Assembly (NCBI GenBank): GCA_025529335.1
Contig: JAMYHX010000595.1
Span: 1 to 23,232, forward strand
DNA: 23,232 nucleotides
Direction of reading: 5' to 3'
From: Rhizopus sp. PT2906
Taxonomy: Eukaryota; Mucoromycota; Mucoromycetes; Mucorales; Rhizopodaceae
The position numbers were made by a program, and so were the translations under genes. Positions 1 to 9,773 of the stretch are shown here, piece by piece. Below the pieces are notes generated by a model. It did not search any database. It saw nothing but the letters and a program-made list of their open reading frames with translations, and had not been told where the DNA came from. Within the stretch, counting starts at the first letter, position 1, and every line of letters begins with the position of its first letter.

Positions 1-146
1 AATTGAAGCTCTATTTTTAGTATTTTTGGGCGACCAAATTTTCAAAAAAGTGACCAATTGGTACCGGAAGCACCGTAAAATAAAAATATTTAACCCTTTA
101 TGCAGCGTGTGTAGAAGGTTTTCTTTTTTTTTTGTAGCATTTCGAA

Positions 147-1874
147 ATGGTCAAGATTCAGCACATACCTCTGCACATCCTCGACATCATTCTTCAAGAC
201 CTTCCAAAAAAGACTTTATTTCAGTGCCGAACAGTTTGTTTAAAATGGAATTCTGTTGTTACAAAATACCTGTTTAGAGAAGTTCGTATCTCAGGCGACA
301 TAAAAGCCTTTTTTGATGTTTGGGAAGCAAAAGGGACCTCTGGTCGAATAGATCCTAGAGAATGTATAAAGGAATTAAGCCTTGAATATATTAATCATTT
401 ATCTTTTGAAGAATTCAAACAATTGGTCATATGCTGTCCTAACGTCAAAATGCTCCTTGTCTTTCCACGCCTATACGAAACCTGTGTCTCGAACTACCTG
501 CTTGAAATTGATGATGATATCAAATGGAAACTTGAGGAAATATTTGCAGACTTACCTTATCAGCCCACATTATATCACTATTTGAAATATAAGGATTCCA
601 TCACAAACATGTCTGTACCCAAACATGTGACAGACTTGCAGTTCCTGCAATCATTTCCGTCACTTCAAGAACTTACACTACCTCCACGTTTAGCCATCTC
701 ATCTGTGCAAGATTTCGCGTTCATCTTTGATACATGCTCAAATATAGATACTTTGGATGTCACTATCGAGATAGACGATGTATCACATCCAGTACTAAAC
801 CAAGACCCTTATCCCTCTTTGACCAGTCTAACTATCGCAAGTTTCCACTCGACTATACCAAATTCACTCATACACTATATCTCAACACGATTTGTTAATC
901 TTTTTACGTTCTATGTTTATTTTGTATATCCACGCAACATTATATCGCTTGGAGAAACTTATAGCCGCCTTTTAGATGGTCGCATAGCACATCCCAAGTA
1001 CAACTTTGTCTTTCATTTTGATGTAAACGATGGTGCTGGTAGAAATTTCACAGGAACTCAAAGGGAAATAGCTCATATGGTTACTGAATGTCTAAGCGCT
1101 ACATTCAAACGTCGACCAGTGCTACCAAAGGTTCGAAATTCGTTAAGAATTAGTAAGCAATCATTTACTGCCAACCGTATGTTGCTTACGACGAGCCTAA
1201 CTAATCATGGGGACAAGCAAATGCACTGCCTGGTTCAGTCAGGGTTGGAATTTTCCGATATCATTAATCAACCTGTCCTATCTGCAAGGAATCTATCCCA
1301 AAACCTCCACCAGCTGGCAATAGAAGGCGAGGACTCGAATATAGGATTATCTGAGAATGATTACTCATCTATAGAAAAATGTCCCCTGATTTACGAACTA
1401 ACCTTTTTTCGCGTACGCCTACAACCTTTTGAAAATCACGTCTATAGGTCAGTAAAGATACTGAATATCTCCTCAGCTCAAGTGCATGTTGATTTTTTTC
1501 AAACTCTGGGCGCTCGGTGTCCTCATTTGGAAGATGTTACCTTGAGTGGTATCTGTGTTATTGGTCCAAACAGCACTAACAGCCATGTAGTGATTGACTT
1601 TCAAGACATAAAGCTGAGAAGACTCAATTTGTACTCTTTAAAGAATGGAGCTTTCATGAATGCACCGTGTTTGCTAACCATAAAGACATTGAGAAAACAT
1701 CTGCATATCAAGGTGGAAGGATGGAAAGCACTTGAAAAGATTACAGAGGAAGAAGCCGTAGAATGCCATGCGCAGAATTATAGTCGCTATTACATCTACT
1801 GCAATGATATTCAGGAGTTAACGATTCATGGCAAGTTGGTGTTACTCTACTCAGATGATATTGAGGAACAATAA
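147..1874 (+). CDS. F-box protein, single exon, 575 aa
   Basis: Uninterrupted reading frame from ATG 147 to TAA 1872-1874. The N-terminus (about residues 5-48) reads as an F-box: IPLHILDIILQDLP, then the FQCRTVCLKWNSVV segment with the usual Cys/Trp spacing. F-box proteins bind Skp1 and act as the substrate-selecting part of SCF ubiquitin ligases. The rest is leucine/isoleucine-rich with spaced segments such as LQELTLPPRL, LTSLTIASF and LRRLNLYSL, which suggests degenerate leucine-rich repeats forming the substrate-binding part. No intron is needed, unlike most genes here; many fungal genomes carry large families of such genes. The start is preceded by a T-rich tract at 119-134, typical of promoters in this window. 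The target is unknown. It converges on the phosducin-like gene, with about 75 nt between stop codons. Confidence 0.85.
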   Translation: MVKIQHIPLHILDIILQDLPKKTLFQCRTVCLKWNSVVTKYLFREVRISGDIKAFFDVWEAKGTSGRIDPRECIKELSLEYINHLSFEEFKQLVICCPNVKMLLVFPRLYETCVSNYLLEIDDDIKWKLEEIFADLPYQPTLYHYLKYKDSITNMSVPKHVTDLQFLQSFPSLQELTLPPRLAISSVQDFAFIFDTCSNIDTLDVTIEIDDVSHPVLNQDPYPSLTSLTIASFHSTIPNSLIHYISTRFVNLFTFYVYFVYPRNIISLGETYSRLLDGRIAHPKYNFVFHFDVNDGAGRNFTGTQREIAHMVTECLSATFKRRPVLPKVRNSLRISKQSFTANRMLLTTSLTNHGDKQMHCLVQSGLEFSDIINQPVLSARNLSQNLHQLAIEGEDSNIGLSENDYSSIEKCPLIYELTFFRVRLQPFENHVYRSVKILNISSAQVHVDFFQTLGARCPHLEDVTLSGICVIGPNSTNSHVVIDFQDIKLRRLNLYSLKNGAFMNAPCLLTIKTLRKHLHIKVEGWKALEKITEEEAVECHAQNYSRYYIYCNDIQELTIHGKLVLLYSDDIEEQ

Positions 1875-1949
1875 ACCATTCCTATAATATGTCTTCGACA
1901 GCAAAGAGCTGAAAGAATCAGGTATCCATTTTATTTACAATAAAAAGAG

Positions 1950-2962
1950 TTACATGTCATCATCATAGTCATCATCATCATCATCATTGTCTTCAGGTAT
2001 CTTTTCGTATATATCATTTTCAGATAAAGCACCATGTCTAATACATATATATATATATACATTTATGAAAACATTGCTCTCTGATTATTGTTATTATTAC
2101 CTTTGTAAAATATCTTCAATGGATTCCACATCAAATCGCTGTCCAACCTCATCTATTATTCTTACAAGATTGGCTATTAATATGCCACCTTGATAAGCCA
2201 GAATAGCAGGCGAACCAACCAGATCAAAATCTATCTCAGCAGCATGTATTCTTATGAATTTGGCTAATGCATACTTCTTTGCTAAATCGATCAGATACTC
2301 ATCTAATTTGTTACAAGCGGGTATTCTCTATATGAAAACATCAGTAAAAATCAAGCCATATGTGTGCATTTCTTTTACCTTGTCATAAATATGAACAATG
2401 ACAGGCACAGTATTCCATTCATTATCAATAGCTTTAAGATATTCATCTACGTTCACATCACTCACATGCCCAAATACTTTTTGTTGCTGCCGTAACAAGT
2501 GATTATTTGCCTTCATATTCCTCAACTCATTTAATCTTTTCTGTCTATACATTTTTATCACTTCATCATCATCATCGTCGTCGTTTTTATGTTCCAATAT
2601 CAGCAACTCCTCTTGTCTCTTATCTTCTGCATAAGTCGTGGTCATGGGTGCTTTTGCTAATACGCGTGCATTGTATGCCGCAATCTCTCTTGACTTTGAA
2701 TCCTGTTGAATCTTTTGATAGTAGTCATGATCTGCCTTTACTCCTTTTGGTCCTGTTTGTGGTCCTTCCTTTCTTAATAGCTCTGGTATTATGTCTGTCT
2801 AGAACAAAGCGTTAGAGTAAGTTGATCAAAATAATAAATAGCTACTTGTTCTTCTTCTTCTTCTTCTTCTAGTTCATCATCAGTTTCGGGTTCAATCCTA
2901 TCTCTATCATCATGTTCTTCTAATCGAGCCTTTTGAAATTGTGCTAGTAATGCATCATCCAT
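1950..2962 (-). CDS. Phosducin-like protein (PhLP1/Plp1 class), 283 aa, 4 exons
   Basis: Exons on the minus strand: 2962-2846, 2798-2379, 2327-2101 and 2037-1950; introns of 47, 51 and 63 nt. Joined, they give 283 residues with all phases closing. The N-terminus MDDALLAQFQ has an acidic Glu run, then QTGPKGVKADH, the region that contacts Gbeta in phosducin family I. A thioredoxin-like fold follows: FGHV, the strand VPVIVHIYDK joined across intron 2 to RIPACNKLDEYL, then AKFIRIHAAE and GSPAILAYQGG. The protein ends in an acidic tail with six consecutive Asp, encoded by the ATC repeat at 1957-1989. Phosducin-like proteins are co-chaperones of the CCT chaperonin that assist folding of G-protein beta-gamma and other clients in the cytosol. 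Assignment to PhLP1 rather than PhLP2/3 rests on the QTGPKGV segment and is moderately sure. Confidence 0.88.
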
Positions 2963-3724
2963 TAGTGCTGATGAAAAAAGTTTAAAATGAAAAAGAACAA
3001 GCTTCACAGCGGACTTTTTCTTTCGAAAAAAGGGAAAGGGGTGCTGTTCTCCTTGGAGTGGGACTATGTGACCTAAAGAACCGTAGTTACACAAGCCCCT
3101 TTTCTATCTATCAATATCTTTTATGTTTCTTTCTTGGTGGGTTCATACATTAAAAAAATATACAGGAAACTAGAAAAACTGTTGTCATTAAAGCATTAAA
3201 TCCAACAAAACTCACACGTTTTAATGTATAAACATAGATTATGCTATCATCTCTGTTTCTCTTTATTCCGAATAAAGATATGCACCAACAATTAGGTGGA
3301 GGAGCAAGGTTATGATTACTAAGGCTACTTTCAAAATATGTAATGCTCATTTTAACTGCAAATTTCAAGTTACTTTAGCATTCACTTTAAAAAAAAAGTA
3401 TTTTGTATGCATATTGTATAAATCATGCTTGTTCGAGTCAAATCATTCCTTCATTTCTCGTTAAACTCTCATGCGAACATAAGGTGAGGTGATTATCGTA
3501 TTCTTACGTTCATACTAAACAAAATAACATCCTTTGACGTAATATAATCAATATATATTTCGTACACAAGCCAAAGTCACCTTAATTCCTCGTATTAAGC
3601 CCACAGCGCTAATTCATGTCGTCTATAGTCTGTAGTAGTTGATAACAATTCACAAGATGTAATTGGTTGACAACATTTGTTCTTGTATTTAAAGATAAAT
3701 TTCTTTTTTGCCATGAATCTCTAA

Positions 3725-3727
<3 letters not shown>
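2963..3727. other. Gene-poor interval upstream of the phosducin-like gene
   Basis: About 765 nt between the start of the phosducin-like gene and the poly(A) run. It must hold the phosducin-like promoter; a T-rich/A-rich stretch lies at 2971-3025. The open stretches here (for example minus strand 3150-3368) lack recognisable motifs, good codon texture or splice partners, and I do not call them genes. Confidence 0.5.
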
Positions 3728-3755
<28 letters not shown>

Positions 3756-3756
3756 C
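3728..3756 (+). repeat. Run of 29 A
   Basis: Uninterrupted adenines at 3728-3756, the longest homopolymer in the window. It could be a simple slippage tract or the tail of a retroposed sequence on the plus strand, since nothing coding is seen just upstream. No target-site duplication was recognised around it. Confidence 0.9.
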
Positions 3757-3760
3757 TTAT

Positions 3761-4225
3761 TCATCGATAATAACACACATACAATGAGTCCACTCGTTCT
3801 TCTCTTTTTGTAAATTCAAGGTGCCCACAAGAGCCTTTAGCCATATCCATAATCTCTACATGGCTCCGCAACATGATTATGATTTCCACTGAAGAGCGAA
3901 GTGTAAGCGTCCGATCTATTGCATCCTCATTAACCTTATGTCGTGGTGCTCCAAAAGAAGACATTGTTACTCTTGGAGATTGGACAAATTCCTCAACTTT
4001 TGAAAATCACTATCGACTATAACATATGTTATGCTTCAATTTCACACAGATATTATTATCAACAAATTCATCAACATCAACGCAAGACGAACGAATAGAT
4101 GTCGATATGGATGACCAAGAAGAAAACATATTCTTTGACGCGATGCAAGAATGATCTAGAAGCAGAATATATTCTTCCTTGTTGGCTTTATTCAACCGTC
4201 TCATAAAATTCTCCGGAGAAGTCAT
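3761..4225 (-). CDS. Possible two-exon gene of unknown function, 137 aa
   Basis: Two open minus-strand stretches can be joined: exon 4225-4048 and exon 3996-3761, with a 51-nt intron (donor GTGTGA, acceptor TTCAAAAG). Phase is kept and the size fits other introns here. The predicted 137-residue protein starts MTSPENFMRRLNKANKEEY, is Ser-rich in the middle (FSSWSSISTSIRSS), and has a more ordered C-terminal half (RTLTLRSSVEIIIMLRSHVE). I do not recognise a family. Caution: the predicted start lies only 12 nt from the inverted-repeat element at 4238-4450, and codons for NKANKEEYI overlap a sequence matching the arms of that element. It may be a real small gene, a gene truncated by the insertion, or chance. 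Confidence 0.3.
4167..4190. repeat. Third, partial copy of the MITE arm
   Basis: The 24 nt at 4167-4190 (core TTCCTTGTTGGCTTTA) match the inner half of the right arm of the neighbouring element (4411 onward, core TTCCTTGTTGGCTTAT) in the same orientation, with a few changes. It lies inside the doubtful minus-strand exon, where it reads NKANKEEYI. Confidence 0.6.
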
Positions 4226-4237
4226 TCGACGGAGAGC

Positions 4238-4450
4238 TGGTCAATAGACCAGAGGAGATAATCCAACAAGGAAGGATATCACCCGCCCACCTACTCTTTA
4301 TCAAGACCTCGCGCATAAAGATCAAATAATAACTATTGTCACTGTATTCCTTTTATTGTTTCTATGGGTTTTAAACTTTGCTATTTTAAATAAAAAGAAG
4401 ATCACAGCATATATCCTTCCTTGTTGGCTTATCCTCTGATCTATTGACCA
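4238..4450. mobile_element. MITE-like element, 213 bp with 40-42 bp terminal inverted repeats
   Basis: The left arm (4238-4279) begins TGGTCAATAGACCAGAGGA and ends CCAACAAGGAAGGATAT. The right arm (4411-4450), read on the minus strand, begins TGGTCAATAGATCAGAGGA and ends CCAACAAGGAAGGATAT. They differ by two substitutions and one 2-nt gap, so about 95% identity over 40 nt. The roughly 130-nt interior is AT-rich with no reading frame. This is the architecture of a non-autonomous DNA transposon (MITE) or fold-back element. A clear target-site duplication is not visible: the flanks are GGAGAGC on the left and ATTATGA on the right. So the superfamily cannot be assigned and the true termini could differ by a few bases. 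Confidence 0.75.
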
Positions 4451-5295
4451 ATTATGATACGCAAATCGATTCGAAAAGCACAATACATCGGATTTAGTTC
4501 CATTTGACCATTCAGTAGGTCTTGGAGAGTATAAAGGACAAGCATTCTCGCCTACAAGAATGATCAGTACTTGTATTGATTAAAGTTAGTGGATGTGATT
4601 TACCTATAGCTGTCGTAATGATCATTTTAACGACATCAGGATATGTCGTAAAATTAGCTTAGCGATTAAATCGCTTCCGGGTGGATATTTAGGACCCATG
4701 CAATATAATAATAATTCCGGTTCTACAGAACAATGATAAAATTATTGTTAAACGTAATATCAAAAACAAAGAACTTGAAGTATTACCAGTAAATGAAAAC
4801 ACTACATGCACCAGAAAATGCACCAGAAGTTAGACTAATACCACAGACACTGCCTATATGTATTACCTATCATGTCGTCCAACAAAACTTTTCAACAATC
4901 TTGAATTGTTTATTTTCAAGAAGAAAGAGATAAAAAAGAAATGTTGTTATTTATTCTAATTTTATGTTGTCAATTGATCAACAAAGACCACTTAGCTCAC
5001 GTGTAATTATGATGAATTCACATTTTATATCAGAGAGAGTGGATTGGACAACCTTAGGCTAGGCAGAGCTTTGGTAACGTGAAGTTGTAAAATGGTGTCA
5101 CCCGTAGTGCCTCGAAGAAGTGCCTGTAGTATTAGCTTATTTTCTGGCGCATGCAGTGGTTACCTATAATAGTTGAGAAAAAATACTTGACATGTCCAAG
5201 TCATTGCTGCAAGTCCATTGGCTATTTTTATTATCAGTAAATCTCAGACAAATTTGCATAAAGCATATTTTTTTTTTCTCTATTCTTTTTTCTTA
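4451..5295. other. Intergenic interval upstream of the kinase gene
   Basis: About 845 nt without a supported gene. Several short open patches occur on both strands (plus strand near 4490-4575; minus strand 5159-5025, 44 codons), but none has a recognisable motif or a consistent splice partner. The part nearest 5296 is T-rich (TTTTTTTTTCTCTATTC) and is presumably the kinase promoter and 5' leader. The patches could be decayed coding sequence. Confidence 0.4.
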
Positions 5296-7916
5296 ATGGA
5301 CAGCGCAGTACATAATAAACGTCGAGCGAGTGAATCAGAAGCTACAGAAGCTTTAGCTCTTATCAGTAGTGGTCGCTTTATGAGAGTTCCTCCTCCTTTA
5401 CCTTATTTACCTAGTGATTATCAACCTCGTCCTGATAGTCCAAGAAGGAACGTGCTGATTAGGAATAGATTGCCATCGTCTGGACAACTTCTTACTATTG
5501 AACCTAACCGAGAAAGTAACTCAAATGATCACTTTGAGTTAATTCCATATCGTGATTGGACAGTCATTTCGTAAATTATATAAAAGCAAGTTACTCTTTA
5601 TTATTGTGCTTATCGTCTTTTTTAGACAAAATAGCGCCAAGGGACAAGTGGTACTGTATAATAGGGATAGTCAATCAGTCATTGTACGAAGGTCTTCACC
5701 TGATATCACACTTGGTAACCAAACATCAAAAAGTACAATAAGTAATGGATCCTCAACTTTGCCGGTTTCGGTAAGAATAACACTAGAAGAGAAGAAGAAT
5801 ATGATCTAAAGCGTCCTTCTGTTAGGATGAGGAAGAGAAATGCCCTTATTGTCACCGTACTATTCCCAGGAATGTAAGTATTATGAAAATTAAAGAGAGA
5901 AAAAAAAGGAGAAAGGATTAACTCTTGTAGGATAATGAACCTGACTATATGGATCAAAACTACTTTCGATTATTGGCCTCATCTACCAATGTGTCTGCTG
6001 ACAAGTAAACTATCCAAGGTTAAAGAAGCTTTACCTAATACTCATCTGTGCTTACTAGCTCGCCTGTTCAGTCAAGATCAAGTACATTTAGCCCAGAACC
6101 ACCAAGGATCAATCCACCTATCAATTTGAATGAGAATGCATTTAATCAGGGCTATTATTCGAAATTCTTTGTTGAATTGAAAAGACTTGGTAAAGGATTT
6201 CGAGGAAGTGTATTCTTGTGTGAGGTAAGTATGGTGTCATGTAAAAGATGAAGCTAACTTAAAGAAAAGCATGTCCTAGATGGTGTCAAACTGGGTAAAT
6301 ATGCAGTAAAAAAGGTGGCTATTGGAAACAACCATCCTTGGCTTGTACAGATGCTTCGAGAGGTGCATTTGTTGGAAAGACTGAGACACGCGAATATAGT
6401 GACATATAAGCATTCATGGCTTGAGTATTATCAACTAACACCATTTGGCCCTGAAGTACCTTGCTTGTTTATTTTGATGGAGTGCGCTAATGGTGGAAAC
6501 CTAGAGGAGTACTTTGAGCCCCTGATCACACCTATACCTGCGTCTTCGAAACAGGGACGCAAAGAGACTAAAAGAGAAAGAATAAAGAGACAGCTTAGGC
6601 AGCAGGAGATGTTTGAGCATGAGAATGAGGCCTCTGTAGAAAAACGCTTGCTGACATTGACAGAAATTTGGTCGCTCTTTCTGGATATTGTGCAAGGTCT
6701 TGCTCACTTGCATCAGCAGAATATTGTTCACAGGGATCTAAAGCCTCCTAATCTGTTACTTCAATATGATCAACGAGATAGAAATGGACATCATGGCATG
6801 TACATATATTATGAAAACAATGTACTCTTTTTCAAATAGACTGACCGTTGGCATATAGTCCACGTGTACTGATCTCTGATTTCGGAGAGTGTGAAGATCT
6901 AGAGGGTGAGCTGTCTGTGAACAATCGAACGGGAGCAACGGGTACATTGGAGTTTATGGCACCCGAGCATGTTCGGCTTGATCCTAGAGGAAGGCACATG
7001 GTCGACTATTCACCAAAGGCAGATATGTGGTCTCTTGGCATGGTTCTGTATTATCTGTGCTATTCTCGATTGCCTTATAGCAACATTGATGATATAGACA
7101 TATTAAGACAAGAGATACTGTCCTTTAAAGAGTAATATGAATAGATCTTGAGTGCGACATAAGCAGACTAACAGACATGTTGGTAGAGTGGTCTTTCCAA
7201 AATCAAGACTAGATATCTACAAGGACAAAGAAAACAATCCCTTATATTTGGATGCAATGAATAACCCAGAGATCGATTCTGATATACCAAACGAGTTGAA
7301 GTTGCTGATACGACTCCTTTTATCTGTAGATCCCGCAAAACGACCATCATGTAATGAGATATTGATCAAAATTAGAGAGAGAACAAACGTTTTCAGTTGG
7401 AGTGTACCTGAATCCCCATCCACTGACGGCGCAGATCCTAATGGGATCATTGTAGAAGATCATGAGGATCTGAAACGCTCTGGTACGAGCCAAGAGAATG
7501 ATACGAGTCGAAAACGACATAAAAAAAATGATCAAGATGTCACAATGGCATCTGTTGATGAAGATCTCGATTTACCAGTTGGTTTATTATTAAATCCACC
7601 AAACGCTGAACCTCAAAGGTGGATGCTTATGGATAAACAGTACGTAAAGATACTAAAGACCGCCGCGGCGGTATTAAAGGTAAAAGATAGCATATTATAT
7701 GTAAAAAGTAAGAATAACATCATCTAGATTGCTTCATGCACTTATTCTTGTTCTCCATACTCTACACGACCTGTTGTACTATATCCCGTCATATTCCTTG
7801 CTACGCTTGATTTTTGGCATGAGTCCAACTCACCTAGCTTAGTCTTGTTTATATTACATGTCATATGGATCATACTTGTGACAATTTTCACTACCCACGG
7901 CCTTTGTCAAGCCTGA
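5296..7916 (+). CDS. Iks1/IksA-type serine/threonine protein kinase with C-terminal membrane tail, 734 aa, 9 exons
   Basis: Exons: 5296-5570, 5626-5770, 5826-5873, 5931-6004, 6059-6224, 6270-6799, 6859-7131, 7175-7679, 7728-7916; introns 43-59 nt, all phases close. The N-terminal part carries the Iks signature: LIPYRDW then VVLYNRDSQSVIV, and a CPYCH motif (about 146-150), in exon 3, suggesting zinc binding, followed by MDQNYFRLL. Kinase domain: glycine loop GKGFRGSV (225-232), ATP-binding Lys in YAVKK (about 250), catalytic HRDLK (390-394), DFG in ISDFGECE (420-422), and TLEFMAPEH. A roughly 50-residue charged insert rich in Lys/Arg/Glu precedes the catalytic loop. The last exon encodes hydrophobic segments (LYPVIFLATLDFW; SLVLFILHVIWIILVTIF), so the protein is probably membrane-anchored at the C-terminus, as in fungal IksA proteins. 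The substrate is unknown. Confidence 0.93.
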
Positions 7917-8627
7917 AATAATAAAGATGTAATATGGATCACTTTCTTAAAATTAGCAACAGTTATGTACTACCTGTTATATTTATGCATATCCTAAGGC
8001 CCGGCTGATAAATGTTGTCAGTTTTTCTTCTTTTACTTTGTACATCACAGTTTGATCAAGCCTTACAATATCTGGTGGTCACTTCAAATTTGTCTTGGTG
8101 TGTATAGTGTTGATCTTTTTGTCCATATCTCTTTTTGTAGGAGAAGGTTTATGAACCTCAAAAGAAATACAAAGTTAGAACTGCAATCAAAAAGTTCACC
8201 AAGCCTTTCGTTCATCACCAAATTTGTTAAAAAATAAAAATCAATTGAAATAGTATCTATTGGTAGACATTAGTCAGCCGTGTCAACCGTCTCTGCTCTC
8301 TTGCAAAACTTGGACTCTGTCTTGATTCAGCAGTAACAATATGTTTTACTTTATATGGTTCATGCCATGCAAGTTTTATTTGCTACCATGTCCTTATTAC
8401 ATCCAGTGCCCCTTTCTTTTTATTGTTATTACACCTTCAATCCGATAATCTATCAAAAGAGTTTATGAAGGTACGACCGACCCTTCAATTTCTATTTGCT
8501 TGAATTGAAAGTGCGAACACTGTGCTTTAAAGCACGCAATCTTTAAACTGTTTTAAAAAATAGATCGATTTCATTCTTCTTTTTCCCTTATTTTACTAAT
8601 AAAAAAAGTCCCACGCTCACCATCATC
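7917..8627. other. Interval between kinase and carrier genes, with an unassigned possible exon pair
   Basis: About 710 nt. At 8065-8100 and 8143-8232 two open patches join in frame over a 42-nt GT-AG interval (GTGTGTATAG...TTTTTGTAG). They read TISGGHFKFVL followed by EKVYEPQKKYKVRTAIKKF and end at a TAA at 8230-8232. No start codon or upstream exon was found, because the kinase stop lies close by. This may be a gene remnant, an unrecognised short gene or chance. A palindrome TGCTTTAAAGCA (8522-8533) and a T-rich tract lie in the presumed carrier promoter. Confidence 0.35.
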
Positions 8628-9702
8628 ATGACTAACAATAAGCCAACATCATCTACTGCAGACTTCGTCTCTGGAAAGTAAGTAGTATTGTATTTTGAGG
8701 GGATATACGTTTACAAAACTAGTTTTGCTGGTATGGCACAAGTGTTGGTCGGTCAACCATTAGATACGATCAAGGTGCGACTTCAGTTAGATCATGGAAG
8801 GTTTAGAGGTGCTTGGGACTGTGCGGTTCAGACAATAAAAAAGGAAGGCTTCTTTGCTCTTTACAAAGGTATATATAATTTGAGATACATCACATCTTTT
8901 ACTAATAAAAATAGGTATGGCTAGTCCATTGGTAGGTATTGGTGCAGTGAATGCACTTTTGTTTACTGCAAATTCAACCATCAAGAACCACTTCAGTAAG
9001 GACGGCCGGCCGTTAACGTTGGACAAGATTGCTATTGCTGGCGCTGGCGCGGGTATTGTGAACAGTATTTTAGCGTCTCCAGTAGAGATGTTGAAGATCA
9101 AGTTACAAGCACAGTATGGGTCCAAGACGACCGCAATCGGACGATACTTCACAGGACCTCTTGACTGTGCTCGCTATCTCATTCAACGGGATGGTGTCGC
9201 TCACGGACTCTTTCGAGGCTTGTGGGCTACAATTGTACGTGAAATACCAGCCTATGCTGGCTTCTACACTGGGTTTGAAATGACCAAGCGATACCTTACA
9301 GAGAATGGCAAGCGAGAAGCGACGGTTTTAGAGTTGATGGCAGCAGGCGCAACCGGCGGTGTTGGTTACTGGTTAAGTTGCTATCCCTTAGACGTAGTGA
9401 AATCAGTAGTAAGTTTTTTTTTTTCTTTTTTTCTGTTTTGAATCCTGACCAATGGTATAGGTACAAAATCAAGCCGAACCACCTAAAGGCCTGTATGTGA
9501 CAAGTGTGTTGAAACAAATATATAGACGAGATGGTTTGGCTGGATGGTATCGTGGTATAGCTCCTACTATATTAAGAAGGTAAGAGTAACACTATATAAA
9601 TCGACTTTAGTAACAAAGACTTTGATCAGTATTCCTGCAGCGGGGGCAACATTTACAGCCTACGAATTAAGTATGCGTGCCTTTCAAGCAAATGGCTGGT
9701 AA
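8628..9702 (+). CDS. Mitochondrial carrier family protein (SLC25), 293 aa, 5 exons
   Basis: Exons: 8628-8677, 8723-8868, 8915-9408, 9461-9579, 9630-9702, with introns of 45-52 nt. The product has the standard carrier length and three tandem repeats, each with the PX[DE]XX[KR] signature: PLDTIK (29-34), PVEMLK (121-126) and PLDVVK (222-227). Each repeat has two membrane helices, giving six spans in the inner mitochondrial membrane. Repeat two contains FRGLWATIVREIPAYAGFY and repeat three YRGIAPTILRSIPAAGATF, both typical. The overall look resembles the carnitine/acylcarnitine and basic amino-acid carrier branch (SLC25A20/29, yeast Ymc-type). Substrate cannot be fixed without contact-residue comparison. 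The start MTNNKPTSS is the only ATG that gives a proper first repeat (ADFVSGNFAGMAQ). Confidence 0.93.
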
Positions 9703-9773
9703 AGAATCGGAGTTGACCTGTCAAACTGCATAATTCACTTTTTATTTATTAAACGGTGGACAAGAGACATGTT

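Noticed and set aside
2507..2815. 102-codon plus-strand open stretch
   Set aside because: Antisense to exon 2 of the phosducin-like gene; the His/Arg run reflects Asp codons on the other strand.
3150..3368. 72-codon minus-strand open stretch
   Set aside because: No motif, no upstream or downstream splice partner, and composition like intergenic DNA.
5025..5159. 44-codon minus-strand open stretch containing LLRGTTGDT
   Set aside because: Protein-like at first glance, but bounded by stops, with no start, no splice partner and no family recognised.
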